Positions 33,597 to 46,040 of a stretch of DNA of 64,000 bases are shown in pieces; position 1 is the first letter of the stretch; each line of letters starts with the position of its first letter. Under the pieces are notes generated by a model that worked only from the letters and a program-made list of their open reading frames with translations, was not told the DNA's origin and searched no databases. The translations under genes were made by a program, and so were the position numbers. This stretch comes from Owenia fusiformis (lineage: Eukaryota > Annelida > Polychaeta > Sabellida > Oweniidae), in contig CAIIXF020000011.1 in the NCBI GenBank assembly GCA_903813345.2, forward strand, positions 27,582,166-27,646,165. The letters are read 5' to 3'.

Positions 33597-33941
33597 TTTG
33601 CTCTATAGGACCTCATAAGTTTGATTATTGTCATATCCCTGGTTCACCAAGGGCTTATAAATAGGTTTGTGTTTACTGTCATTTTATGCCGGGGACTATA
33701 TACGTACAGTAGGTTAATGCTTTTCAATTTAATAGCCGCTGATTTTTTTAAATCGTGTATATTTTATTCTGACATTAACCTTATCACAAAGTTAACGTTC
33801 TCACTATTATGAAAAATATCGATAGGGAGTATCAATACCATAGATTCAAAGTAGTAAGAAATGGGGTTCTTAAACAGGACATTGCTGGTCTTGGTTTTAA
33901 AACTTTTTGTTGGCTCTATAAACCGTTTTGATTGTTTGCAG
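33597..33941. other. Right flank of the gypsy insertion, intronic
   Basis: This lies between the LTR and the first visible esterase exon, and ends in a pyrimidine-rich acceptor TTGATTGTTTGCAG (33928-33941). The open frame from ATG 33861 crosses the acceptor, so the coding start there is doubtful. Confidence 0.5.
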
Positions 33942-35641
33942 CCCACGTTGAACTATGGTTGGGAATGCTCAGAAGGCTTTACACTCCCTCCAAACATCAA
34001 TAATTGCAGCTATGATGGTGCGTTTCACATCTTCAACTCCATCTATGACAACATAGTCAACCACAATGGCTCTGTTGGCCTCAATGGACAGGTAATAGAC
34101 ATACATGGCGTAAATAACGCAAATGCGAGTAGGTAGTTACCAGTTTCACCACCAGGTGGCTCGCTCGGGTCAGATAGCATGGCGGGTATAGTAGAAAGTT
34201 CCCTTTAACTTAAATTGCATGTTTTAGTGGTTCAATTTTCATACAGCTCTTATGTATCGAATAGTTATGCAAATTAAAGTATGTCCAGTAAAATAAAATG
34301 TTATATGTCCAACACAAGAAAGGATATTTCACTTTTTGTGATTTTGTAATATGGGGTCTATGGGGAATCAACCCGAACTAGAAGTCACATTTTCAAGATT
34401 AAATTTTCAAAGTTGATAAACAATTTTCGAAACCATATTTCTAGATGTATTTTTACATGTAGATTTCAAATATGACATCACTTTGACTGAATTTTGAATA
34501 TTTAATGACGTAAATCAAGATCATTTCTACTCGCATCTAGTCTATTCCATTCATTTAAAAGCAGAACAGGTGTATAACAAGACGATTGGTATGTTTCTAA
34601 TCTTGTGATATTATACCTGATAACTTTGTTTCTTGTATTGAATTACCTGATATTATCAAAGCTAACGGTTTCCTTTCCAGTTTTTCGAATTCGACCAGAG
34701 TGAGTTCAAGACTTCAGAGGATGACTCCCTCGATGATGTTGGATATATGTACGTACCATCTGGATGTGTGGAACGTTCGACAGGTATGAAATAGCTTGCT
34801 TAACTATTCATTGGCTCTATAAAATTATTTTATGCACCAAGTTATCATATTTAAAAATGTAGAGCGTTGATAGTAAAAACGTGTGCGTGCCTTGTTAGTC
34901 TCTCAGAGTTGAAAATACCCTTACCTACAAGAAGGATTGGCTCCCAGAATGCAACACCGATATTCTGCAAAACAATCACCTAGCGATAGCTTTGTTGGAG
35001 AGTATCGGGTCATTCTCCATGCAGTCGTACAAATTATACAGACACGAATAGCAAATGACGCATGCGTGGAGATTAAAGAATATCGAGTTGGAACCCTGGC
35101 TTCCAATCCTCCTTGCTTACCTAGTTACTTTTTCATCTGCCAGTTGCTCTGTGACCCCATCTATTGTTTTTGTTATCATTTTTCTACAGCGTGTAAGCTT
35201 CATATCTACTTCCACGGATGCGCAAATGGACGAATTTTTCTTGATGATGAGATAGCCCGGAATTCTGGATTTAATGAACTCGCAGAGCTAAATAATATTA
35301 TTGTGATGTACCCCCAAAATGAAGGACAGCTCATCGCTTGTTGGGATACAAATGGCTATGAGGGAGATGGACTTGGTTGGCGTAAGTTCGAAAGGTCAAG
35401 TGCGAATGTGAACGATAATATTCGTACATATGATCATTCTGAGTATTCCTCGATTACCTTTGCCATTTTGGGTTAAAGATATAACATTAAATTCGCCCAA
35501 AATGTATGTTTATTATAGTCCGAGGTACATTATCAAAACAAAAATGGATAACAATTTTTTTTGTTTCTAGAAACAAAAGATGGCATACAGGTACAGGCGA
35601 TAAAACGTATGGTGGATAGGGTGACAAGAATACAAACATAA
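33942..35641 (+). CDS. PHB-depolymerase/esterase-like gene, C-terminal half (4 exons)
   Basis: Exons: 33942-34091, 34681-34783, 35190-35381, 35571-35641 (516 nt, 172 codons with the stop). All have GT..AG junctions and consistent phase. The product matches the C-terminal half of the poly(3-hydroxybutyrate) depolymerase-like esterases: P-T-x-N-Y-G-x-x-C, then N-N-C-S-Y-D-G-A, F-x-Q-S-E-F, Y-V-P-S-G-C, L-H-I-Y-F-H-G-C, N-N-I-I-V-M-Y-P-Q, and C-W-D-T-N-G-Y followed by a helix ending V-x-R-V-T-R-I. In that family (330-400 aa) the nucleophile serine sits in the N-terminal half. No exon with a G-x-S-x-G motif was found upstream, where the gypsy element lies. The first exon begins with an acceptor, so earlier exons are expected; the gene is either 5'-truncated or its exons lie beyond the insertion. 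Confidence 0.7.
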
Positions 35642-36969
35642 AATTGTTTCAGTGTAGATGCGCATGGATTGTTTTACAAAGAAACAGAATGCCACAATAA
35701 TGAATATGTTTTGTTTAATCACAATTGGGGTGATTGCTATAGAGTGTAAAGTAGTACGGGAAAGCAAAGATGGTTTTCCTAATTCTACCAGTATTGATCC
35801 AGAGACACACTGTGGCTAGTCGATCTATGTGGATGCAGTCATTTATATGTAATGTATCGTGGGTGCTCGCGTACATTATAGGGAATGGGATCATTGCAAA
35901 AATATGACAGCAAATCGAGGTAAGTGATCTCAGAGTTTCTACTTAACATCGTAACTTGAAGTCTTGCATACATATTCAATATACATAGTATGACAATGTG
36001 TGAACGTTTCAGCTACCATATTCCTGTTATAGGGAAGATATTTGAAAAACATTTCGTAAACGTCAACATATATGTATAAAATGGATGCACCTATGTATCA
36101 TTTGGATTTAGAACGGTAACAAATGGATGCTTTAATAAATTATACTTTTATCATGATGATTTATTTACTGATGGACAACTGGCCAGATTGTCTTTGTATC
36201 CATTGTTTGGATAAACATTCCTCATTCAGTAAAGTAATTAGCCACCCCATTAGAAGTAGTCTAAAGACACCCTCATGAAAAATTGAAAATACTATATATA
36301 AACCCATCAACTGGAAAATGCCATTACAGATGATAAAAAGGACCCACGGTCCTGTGCTCACGCAGTGTAGAACCTTCAGAGGAATGTATATCCTGATTTT
36401 CAAACAAAAGTATTGGTAAATATGAGATCAATAAAAGATGAGTCCTTTGTTGTTGGTTCAGATATGATTTGTTGTAGTCAAAGGAAAAACTATGAATTTG
36501 ACCTAGATTTTGACCTAGGCCTTTTAGTGTCCAAACTTTGAAGGAAAGTAGATTTTGAGGACGGCTTCTATTGTAGATTCTTATTAAGTTGGCTGCATCC
36601 AAGCTGTATCTAGTGTTGTGATGTTACAATTGATAATTTTCTCAAGCCCCATTGACTTAACATGGGATACCAAAATAGCGATTTTTGAGATTTCAAAATC
36701 CCATAACTTCCGAACCGGAAGTCGGATCAAAATCTGGTTTGCAGATTCGGATTCTTTGGACAATTCTTCACATATTTCATAACTCATAGATTGAATTCCA
36801 ATTTTTTTTTTTATTGTGACCTACTTTTCGGATGCCATATCTCAAAAACGGTAAAAGTGATCAAAACAACTTGCCTGTAGGGATTAGCTTTTTTCCAAGA
36901 AACATGATTAAAAAACAGAGCAAAAATATTAAAGGACGACTGAGAAAATTGAAAATGACAAAGTACTGG

Positions 36970-37085
36970 ATTTGACCTAGTTCTTGACCTTTGACCTAGA
37001 TTAAACCTGATTAGACCTAGATCTGGACTTGGGCCTGAACTGGACCTTGACTTGGACCTGGACCTGGAAATGGACTGGACTGGTA
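36970..37085 (+). repeat. Degenerate GACCTGG/GACCTAG hexamer tract
   Basis: GACCTAG, GACCTTGACTTGGACCTGG and related words repeat with a period of about 6 and 12 bases. No coding signal. Confidence 0.6.
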
Positions 37086-37298
37086 TTTTTCAATCTTTTC
37101 TTCACTTCTCTTGATTTTCTATAAGGCTATCATCAGATCTATTTTTCTCGAAATTTAAAAATCAGCAATTTCTTGGAAACCGGCCGAACTTGGGAAATGG
37201 CAATGATAGGTCAAATAGACATTATGGATATGCATAAAATGAATGTGGAAATGACTCAATCCAGATAGCAGTTTTAATTTGGGCAGCCAATGTTGACA

Positions 37299-37337
37299 GA
37301 CGGACGGACCAACGGACGGACGGACAAACGGACGGAC
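37299..37337 (+). repeat. GGAC tetranucleotide microsatellite
   Basis: An imperfect array of GGAC/GGACA words ending in GGACGCC. Confidence 0.75.
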
Positions 37338-39025
37338 GCCTGGTCGATCCCATAGGCTAAAAAACTATGGTTTTATCGCTAATAATGTTAATTTGAAAAA
37401 CGGGTCCATAACATGTAATGATGACAATGAAAATGTTGAAATTAGGTACGCCAATAAAGTGAATTCAGAGCAAAAGACCCATCGACCCACTGGAATACCC
37501 ACAAATCAAGTTTCATAGCCTTGCCCAAGTCGGTCTCTTTTACTTATCTTGATTTCTATTATGACCACCTTGTACCCAAGAGAAAGCCACGTGCTTTACC
37601 AACCCAATGTTTTTGTCGGTAAAATTTGACAAATCAACGACGGCCCTACATTGTCGGACTAGGTCTTCGTGCATTTCCATCGCGAATTCAGTTTTGATTT
37701 GAATCAACATTGAATTGCATGATTTCATTTAGACGAGTATTAATGACTGCTTACATTCAGATGTACATTTAATAACATAATATATTGTAACTCTCAAGAA
37801 ACACTCGATCAGATCATTGAATTTCAAGTCCTAGACGGGTAGTTTGCTTTTTTATGCAGGTCAACCAGATAATGTTTTGATTGGTCAATCAGCCTGAAGT
37901 CACTCGTTGTGTCCATGTCCATATTGTCAATCAATATGGTTTTGCGATACCCTTAGTTAGCCTAGGTATTATGGGAATCTCGGAACTGCTGAGTAACTTA
38001 GCATAATATCAGCGATGATGCATTGGATTGTACAAGGTGGTAATAATTCAAGATCAGATAAGTAAATAAATACCGACTTGGGCAAGGCTACAAGTTTCAG
38101 AGCCATTAACATTCCTTGAAAGTGACAATGAGCAGCCAACAGATGGACCATCCGTAAATCTTGATGATTTTGTCAGCTCAGCTGAACGAGCCTCCAGATT
38201 CCTTGAAACAAATGACCATAATTCAAGAATAATATTATCTATTTACAATTTTTTGAAATCGTGGTAAGTGGAATCTTTCCAATTACCAATATAGCATTAT
38301 TATTGTTTTTGGACACTGTGGATTAAAATATTAAAAATACACACATTCAAAATGATTCAATTGAAACCTAGCCAGTCTGTTCAATGAATCCAATCAGAAC
38401 GTCTATTAATCCACATGATACATCATAATTAAATTGCTTTTTTAAAGCGGATATTTCATAACATAACCCCAAATATTATAGAACGCATTGTATTTGTATT
38501 TTACTTCACACAGACATATTTGTGTATGTGCAATAATTATATTACTTGAATTTTTTATTCCCCATTACAAGGTAAACCTATAGCAAATTATACAGCCTTC
38601 TCACAGCTGTGAGCGAGATGATAAAACTGGTCGAGTGAACTCGTTTGAGTTATCTATTCTCCGTAAAAATATCAGAGAATGTGTGTTTATAGCGTAGCTT
38701 TGGTTTTGTAAATCAATGAAGTATGATATACACGGATGAGTAAATATAGATTATTTAAACAGAAGTGCAAAATTCTTCCATTGAAAAGTACAGAGGCGGG
38801 TACTCACGAAACATTACATGTGTCTGACTGCATCCACATAGATCGACTAGCCACAGTGGAGACAAAGCCGTGTGAGATCACGCGTGGCGGGAACAAGATA
38901 AAAAAAGGTTTAGATCAGTCTGTCACATTCGGCTTGAATTTTCAAATCAAATATATCATTCGTCAAATTTAATGCAGAATTTCCGTAAATATCAATTTGT
39001 AATCAAGTTCTTATGTAAATGGATA

Positions 39026-39664
39026 TACAGGGTGTTTCATATGTATGCCCCCCCCCCCCCCCATAAACTCATATATGTAATGTTGTCACCCTATCATTTT
39101 GTTTCTCATAGAAAGTTTCATAAGATTACAACTTTTCAGAAGCCAATGGTGTCCCTCGAAAATGATACAATGTATCAACGTTTGGGGGTATGGGGTCATT
39201 TCTAATGCAATTTCTAGTCCTTTTTGGATTCAGTCCGGTGATCTGTTCACTTTGTCTCAGACCCATGACCATTTTTAGTGATAGAGGTCGCATCAGGGTC
39301 CCTGGCCTCCCTATAAGCCACTGCATGAATTCTATCTATAAACATTTGTGCATAACTGTCACACATGTGTGGACTGAACTCTGCCATGATGACAACTGCT
39401 AGAAATCTGAAATACACACAGTCAGTGAATACAGAAACTAGATTTTTCCTTTAAATTGCCCTCGAAATGACCAGAAATTCCCCTCGAAATGAGGCGTACC
39501 CACATACTGTGATCTACGTATACTGTGATATATATTTTTCAGGGATATCCCTTGATTCTGAAACTATGTGGCTTTCCATAAGGAATAAAATGATACATAA
39601 CATGATAGGATGGCAATACTACATGTATGAGTTTATGGAGGGCATACATATGGAACACCCTGTA
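39026..39664. mobile_element. TIR element, TACAGGGTGTTTCATATG type (639 bp)
   Basis: Left end TACAGGGTGTTTCATATGTA and right end inverse (CATATGGAACACCCTGTA), with TA at each outer edge. Similarity between the arms reaches about 130 bases (CCTATCAT..TTT..AAAG). A run of C lies at 39048-39061. The short frames within are not transposase-like. A one-ended relative starts at about 56875 (TACAGGGTGTTCCATATG). Confidence 0.65.
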
Positions 39665-40251
39665 CAGTCCGTCCTTACTATACCTCTTGTCTATATCCTG
39701 AACCAGAAATTGGTAAATACAATGAATGCATTGGGCCTTTGGACCATAGACAAAGGAATTCTTTAGTTTCTCAATGATGAGTGAAAACATAACTGGGTAA
39801 AGAAGTAAATGTTTTGCTTCTGGTAATACCACGCGGCAGCATCAGTCTTGTTCCAGTCATTGCAATTAGAGTGCTGTACTATTAAAATCGGGGCAACATG
39901 GGAGCTTTCTGTGAGGTTTAAAGAAGAGGTATGCTATTGTACTGTTGTAAGCCACCATGAAAGCCAAAAGAAATACATGACGAACTATTGAACTGAATAA
40001 GAGATCGTAACTATGCAATGTTTTCAGGCAAAATATTGTATTCATTTCAATCGTTTGTATCTATCAATATCAATGAATCTTTGGCGCACTTCATTAAAAG
40101 CAGACTAGATTTTAAACTATCTTTCATAGTTTTAAATTAAAGAGTATGAATATTTCCCTTGTGTTTCTAAGTTCAATATCTGGACAACGTGATTATCAGT
40201 CTTCGTTGTCACAGCCCATCAACTATGGCTTTGTTCAATCAACAATTATCA
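39665..40251. other. Intergenic, 3' of the GTPase gene
   Basis: No gene or repeat was recognised. It ends at the 43-bp repeats listed next. Confidence 0.4.
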
Positions 40252-40398
40252 AATCAACAGTGGTCGTGTAGACACGTGACCATCTATTTCATCCAATCAA
40301 CAGTGATCGTGTAAACATGTGACCATTGGCACTTCTATTTTATCCAATCAACAGCGATCGTGTATACATGTGACCATCTATTTTATCCAATCAACTGT
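40252..40398 (+). repeat. 43-51 bp tandem repeats with CCAAT and E-box words
   Basis: AATCAACAG begins at 40252, 40295, 40346 and, changed to AATCAACTG, 40389 (spacing 43, 51, 43). Each unit carries C/AATC..GATCGTGTA, then CACGTGACC or CATGTGACC, then CATCTATTT; three have CCAATCAAC. The last, incomplete unit overlaps the stop codon of the minus-strand GTPase gene. It may be a regulatory cluster or a simple tandem array. Confidence 0.65.
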
Positions 40399-42299
40399 AC
40401 GAATTTGTCCTTCTCTTTGGAGCACCTCCTCTCATAACCTTCTGTATGGCATTTTTAAATTTTTTTCCAGAGCTTGATCGTCTCTCTTTTGGGTTGCTTC
40501 CTATTGTCTTTTTATATTCCCTATAAGCGTCATGAAAAATCTCCGAGATACTGTCAACGTGCGTTCCCTCGGAAGCGGACACCTCGTGGAATTTACAACC
40601 TATGACGTCAGCAAGTTCATGACCTTTCCTTTGGGATACTTCCCTAGAGTGAACCAAATCGGATTTATTCCCAACTAAAACGCCACATAGAAAATTCCCA
40701 TTATTGTTTGATAATTTTCGTTTGTCCTCGACTATTTTGTAAAATGTCTCTATTTGCTGAAAACTGTCTCTGTCTGTGAGGGAATATACGTAGATGAAAC
40801 AGTCACCCAGCATCGCGTACCTCTCGTTCATTACTTCACCAGGCTGGAATATTTAAAGATAAGAAACACTGAGAAAACATTTTAATGAATTATCGCACTC
40901 TCCGAATCACGTAAATAAATACAGCTATCCAAACCCGTCGGGCATTTATATTTCATATAGCGCCTCAGCATTGGGCGCCTTTAACTTCAAAATAGTGTGC
41001 GTAACTCTGAGATAAAATAAATCAAAATGAGAAGCCTAAATTAACTTGGATCAAAGCCCTGGGAATAATTTGACAAATCAGATACTGAAATTCTTGAATA
41101 GAAATAAAATGATAACTATGAAAATGTACCTGTCCCGCTGTATCAATGATTTCAAACTGTACATCTGTGTCATCTACTGATGTAAGATACTTGTACCTGC
41201 TCTCTGAAACACGTGGACAATGACTAAATATTGAACATATAAATGATAAGCATTAGGAAAATGAATTATGAACACAAGGTTCGTTCCAATATTGAGCAAT
41301 AAACATGAAATAAGTTTTTCCACTACAATGACGGAAATATCATAATTAATGAATGGCAACAGCAATACAACTTATATTATTTTGGGGGGCAATACTTTAT
41401 ACTTCAATACATTTCTAAGTTTGGATGGATCCCCTTCTCAGATTTACTCATAACACGCTGCACATGACACTGCATTGAGCTAAGGCTAATTTTTTGATCC
41501 ATTTTTCAACACAGTATGTGACTCTTTCATTTTCATTGGAATAAGTAGTTCATTTGATGGACATTTTCTTTATACTGATTATACAGAATGAACATGGAAC
41601 AAATTGTAATTAATAATGTCATGTTGACATTTTAGAATACATGGTAGCTTAAGATCTTACCTAAAGTTGGGCAATATTCCCCAATAAATCGCTTCGTTAA
41701 ATAGCGTACAGTAATCGCTGCAAAACAAGAATGGGAAGTTCTAAACAATGTAATAAATCCATTGCATCTATCAAAATGTATCAAAATATAATCTTGCTGG
41801 TACAAAGTCTTTAAAATATTTATGAAATGCCAAAGATAAAAAAATATTTCCGAATTAGAGGTTTACAAAAATATTCGCTCTATTGAGCCGTTATCAAGTG
41901 GGGTGCTCAGTAGGCCTACGTGTAGTAACAATTTTTGATTTGATTTTCTTAGTATCTGGTCGATTCGCATTTTAAATATGTTTTACAAAGGAAGGGCTTA
42001 CCTGTTTTCCCAACCCCCGGTGCACCCATAACGATAATTCGGCAGTACCCAGTATCTTTCATTTCAGTTCCTTTTGGACTCTTTGGGCTTCGCGGAGATC
42101 GTGGACCCTCGGACATCATCGGACTTCCTCGTGGGCTAGGGAACGGACTTCCATTTCGAGATTGACATCTTGGTAGAGGAAGTGAGTCTTTTGTTGGGGT
42201 TAACGGTTCTCCTCCAATTTCAAACGAGCACGTCGTTGACTTTCTATGTGGTATATCGGCAGAAATTAACTTGCCTTCTGGGTGGTGTCTAAAACACAA
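40391..42299 (-). CDS. RERG-like Ras-family small GTPase (4 visible exons)
   Basis: Exons, minus strand: 42299 or 42288 to 42002, 41717-41661, 41203-41130, 40843-40391. GT..AG junctions and phases all fit; with the ATG at 42299 the product is 293 aa. The N-terminal ~90 residues are Ser/Pro-rich (S-P-R-S-P-K-S-P). The G domain has the P-loop G-A-P-G-V-G-K-T, L-T-K-R-F-I-G-E-Y-C-P-T-L-E (switch I), D-T-A-G-Q, N-K-S-D and a V-S-A-S-E motif. The C-terminus is basic and Ser-rich, with no CAAX lipid site. That combination fits RERG and its relatives rather than Ras proper. The residue equivalent to Ras Gly12 is Pro. A pyrimidine tract and AG just before 42288 suggest an upstream exon not identified here, so the true start may lie further right. 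Confidence 0.82.
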
Positions 42300-44780
42300 A
42301 TGTAAATAATGAGTATGCTAGGGAGCATTACACCATACCTCAAGCTACATTCCTGTAAATCTTTAGGAGTCAGGTGGAATTTATAGCAAAGAACCATCGA
42401 GTCAAATAAAGTCAAATCCTTTTGTATTTTCTTCCTCTTTGGATTGACCATTGACGCTCAATGAAACATTTATTATTTGGCAATATTTTTTTGCACATTA
42501 GATTGTTGAGTTTGTTTCCTTGAAACGCTGTACTTTTCGATGCTCAGTTTTCTAACTGTGCTTTTCCATTTGGCCATTGTATTAGATATCCACCTTCAAT
42601 ATTGGCATAGGAAACGCAATGCCTCGGGATAATGAATTGAAGCATGTCGTGGTGCCTCAAAACCTGCATGCTCGCATTCCTCTCAATTTCATTTTCCTTT
42701 TGAACTTCATTCCATTTTTCAACAAAACAAAAATCTGAAGATTTCTGCTAATGCTTCTACGCAATCTTTCCACCTGTTAATCAGCATTTCCCTTGCAGAA
42801 AGTGCTACCAGCACCAAGAGAGATACCTGGTAAGCTATATTCCGTCATTACTTCTACCGCTACCAAACATCAACTTTACAGACTCGGTGTAATTCCATCA
42901 TGCTTCAAACGGGTAAATGTGCAATGTGTATGTATCCTACAGGTTAAACTGTTTCTTTATGGTATCACTGGATCTGGTACTTGCTAAATATTCCACTATT
43001 TTGTTTGTTAATTTATTTTTGTCGGCCCATGTACGTGTAGCGTTCATTCGACTTCGCTTCTTAAAAGAGATCGTCTTCGGTAGTTTGTAACTACACTCTA
43101 GACTATACTGCGGGCATGGACATGTAGGCTACGACGTGTGGCCTCAACATAAAAAAAAGAAGCTTTAGATCAGCAGTCATCACATCCCTTTGTATCCCGC
43201 AGGAGATGTCTTAACCAATAGATCCTGTTGATCCCTATTACCCAAAATTACATTTTGCATAGCATTGAAGAAATCGTCTTATTAAAAATGATAATCACAC
43301 CTATTATTTACTGTTATAGCCTACATATTTGAAGGTGGATAAATTGACGAAACGACTCAATAAATTACTCCTAAATTACATATGTACCTGTGTCACCATC
43401 TACTCCTACCAATTTAAAAGCCAACCTGTGGTTATATTTACTGACACCCTAACCTAAAGTTCACCTGAAAATCCCCAAGCTCTGTGATGTCTATATTATT
43501 TAAACTAGTCACGTTATTTTCAGCATTTAAACACATCGCATTATTCACAATCGCGTCTTTTAATTAAAACACCTTTACTTTTATTTTTGTCTTTTTAACG
43601 ATCATTTAGACTTCTTTTGTGGGTTTCAATCACTCGATTGTTCAATCTTTAAAGCTTTTAATATCATTTTAGCTAAAACAAACTTCCAGCTCTTATTCAT
43701 GAGCCTGAAAGATTCTTGTTAACGTAGCTGTACGTATTTGCTCACTGGTCTCAAAATCCTGTGTCAATAGAGCTACTTCTATTAGACATCATATCCGCAT
43801 TCTTAAACCTGCACTTTGTTATGTCCAAAAAGGCCAACAAGTTATCCCGATGTGTCAATAGATCGATTATAACCGAACGTATCAATAACCGGTAAAGATA
43901 ATATATTGACATTATAGCGTAGCAGCTATATACTGCGACTGGTCGAGTCCATTTGGTGTCACGTTGCACAAGTCCCTGATTAATACCTCACTTCAGCACC
44001 ATGCACAGTTCCGAAAATTATTATATTAAGTAATTTAATTTTCTCATCAGCAAATACAATAATGCATAATGTAATTGTGACTGAATCAAAGGCAAATAAG
44101 TGTTCAAACATGAAGCATATTCCGCCCCTTCCTTCCCCATCCCACCCATAAGAACAGTGTATAGCAAAGATAATCGTATTGACATCCAAATTGAATTTAC
44201 CCCCGTCCTCCCTAATTCCTCATTCTCATTGGTAATATTAGATCTAAAGCTATGTACTTACCTGATTTGCCTAAACTGAAATTTTGAGCCTTATCTAAAT
44301 AATAGAACATAAATTCACCTGGGACAACAATGTGTTCGGGGAATAAATCAAACCATGTGACAGGACACCGAGTAAGGGGGCTGTAAAGCACACTCGACAA
44401 CAAGCCTAAGTTAACATACACATAATAAGGTGATTTGGGAGTAACAACCATCATTAAAAACTGATTTCTCACCTGAGGTCGAGTATAATGGTCAAATGGG
44501 TGTAAGTTTATAGTTTCAAAGGTTGTTGGTCTCTGTCTGCTACTGATTGATGGCTGTCAATCAGCTAATGACTCAGAAATAAAAGCTTAGTCGAATAAAA
44601 ATGGTTTGAAGGATCAGAAGTTTTAAGTTCGACGTACATGTACCTTGTCGTAACATTTTAAGAATTTAAACAACGCGCCATTTTGAATTTAGCATCCATG
44701 ATTAGTGTAAACATTCGCTGGATAGAACGCGCGATGATAGAAACTTGCCACGTCCAGATATGGACATAACGCACATTATC
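42300..44780. other. Intergenic/upstream of the GTPase gene
   Basis: No second gene was recognised. Short open frames on the minus strand (43751-43969, 43980-44189, 44212-44472) have no family features. One or more 5' exons of the GTPase could lie here. Confidence 0.35.
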
Positions 44781-45913
44781 AAAGAGCGAGGGAAAGTATC
44801 GCAACAGATTTTTGACAGTAAATAATTTTTTCTAGTAGTTTCTGGCTGTACAAAAATGAATGCATATGAAAGGCCAATGTATAATCTTTAAGAAAAATTC
44901 AAAGAATGGTTTCAAGATCAATTGGATTATCTCATAAGCCATGTTTAATCCACCCATCAACAAGCTTTTTTCAAAATACAATCGTCATTTTCACCATCGT
45001 CCCTCATTTTTTTTTACAATTTTCATGCAAAGTTACATTGTACTTGAACACATGTTTCATCACTTAAAATATATAAGGAACTCCTCGTGGATTAGGATTA
45101 TGATAATCCAATATAAGGGGATCCAATGGGGATCTAAAAGCTATGCTTTTAGTACAGCACACTCATATAAGATGTCATTAGTGTGCCATAAAGTTAGTTC
45201 AAAATGTTTTCATAAATGAATGGTTGGACTTGTTTGATCCCCTGCTGTTTGATCCCCTGTTTAATCAATGGAGCATAACCGCAGCATTTCCCCAAAATTC
45301 TGAATACCAGTCAAGTTGACTGTTTAATGTTTGAGTGCAGTTAAACCTCTGTGTGTGTGTAAGTTGCTTTGTTTGTTTGTTTATATCCATCTGTACTAGG
45401 TGCTTTGATGCCACCTTTGTTTAGTCTCTGGTGCTTGTTTTTCACACTGTTCTATCACTTGTAAGTTTTACACTGATGGTTTGTAGAAGTCTCTTTTTTT
45501 ATTATTTATAAGTTGCTAAGAAATTCTAAATACCTCTCTTTATGATAATTTCTATGATGCCTTATTATAGCATTTACTTTGAACCGGTTTTCTGTATCTC
45601 GTTTATCAGTAATGATTCACGAGGTACAGTGCTATTAAAATCATAAATACAGTACAAGAATTTAGTACATCATAACTTTGCCAATAATTTTAGTAAGACA
45701 AATATTTTGATCCAGCTTCTGAAAAAACATTGAACATATATGATGATGTTTTATAACACACTTCCTTATTTGAGTTTATCTCCAGATTGATTATTCAAAT
45801 AATGAAATGAAGGATGATATGCTAAGAATAATTTTTGCATATTCATCAATTCAAGAAATGTTATCCTAAGAAAATGTTATGAGTAACATACACTCTTACC
45901 TTTATGTTAACAT

Positions 45914-46040
45914 TAGGGAGATTAAGCTTGCATATAAAATCGAAACGCCAACCTATGACCAATCGCCCATACAAATGCATCGCTAAATATTTTCCATTCA
46001 CATTTAGGTTGTGAAAAACATTGCAAGCTTAAAGTCCCTA
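45914..46040. repeat. Short inverted-repeat element (127 bp)
   Basis: TAGGGAGATTAAGCTTGC at the left and GCAAGCTTAAAGTCCCTA at the right are near-perfect inverses. A related word TTAGGGAGGTTAAGATCGC stands alone at 46222. It may be a very small MITE. Confidence 0.5.

Larger units (their letters stand above)
35808..38858. mobile_element. TIR element, 3.05 kb, TIR CACTGTGG, 6-bp duplication
   Basis: A perfect 34-base inverted repeat (CACTGTGGCTAGTCGATCTA... at 35808-35841, inverse at 38825-38858) with looser similarity for 30 more bases. GAGACA directly flanks both ends (35802-35807, 38859-38864). The inside has no long frame. It contains a GGACCTGGACCT-like tract (36970-37085), a GGAC microsatellite (37299-37337) and an inner inverted repeat (37510-37575 with 38025-38105). 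It is a non-autonomous or decayed cut-and-paste element. Superfamily is uncertain. Confidence 0.65.

Noticed and set aside
33861-33941. ATG and hydrophobic stretch before the first esterase exon, resembling a signal peptide
   Set aside because: A strong pyrimidine-rich acceptor (TTGTTTGCAG) lies directly before the conserved family sequence, so this is more likely intron than coding.
34937-35476. 179-codon frame over the third esterase exon
   Set aside because: Only 35190-35381 matches the family; splice sites at both ends remove the rest, which is intron readthrough.
37299-37337. GGAC array as a possible CRISPR-like or regulatory repeat
   Set aside because: A simple microsatellite with no spacers of fixed length.
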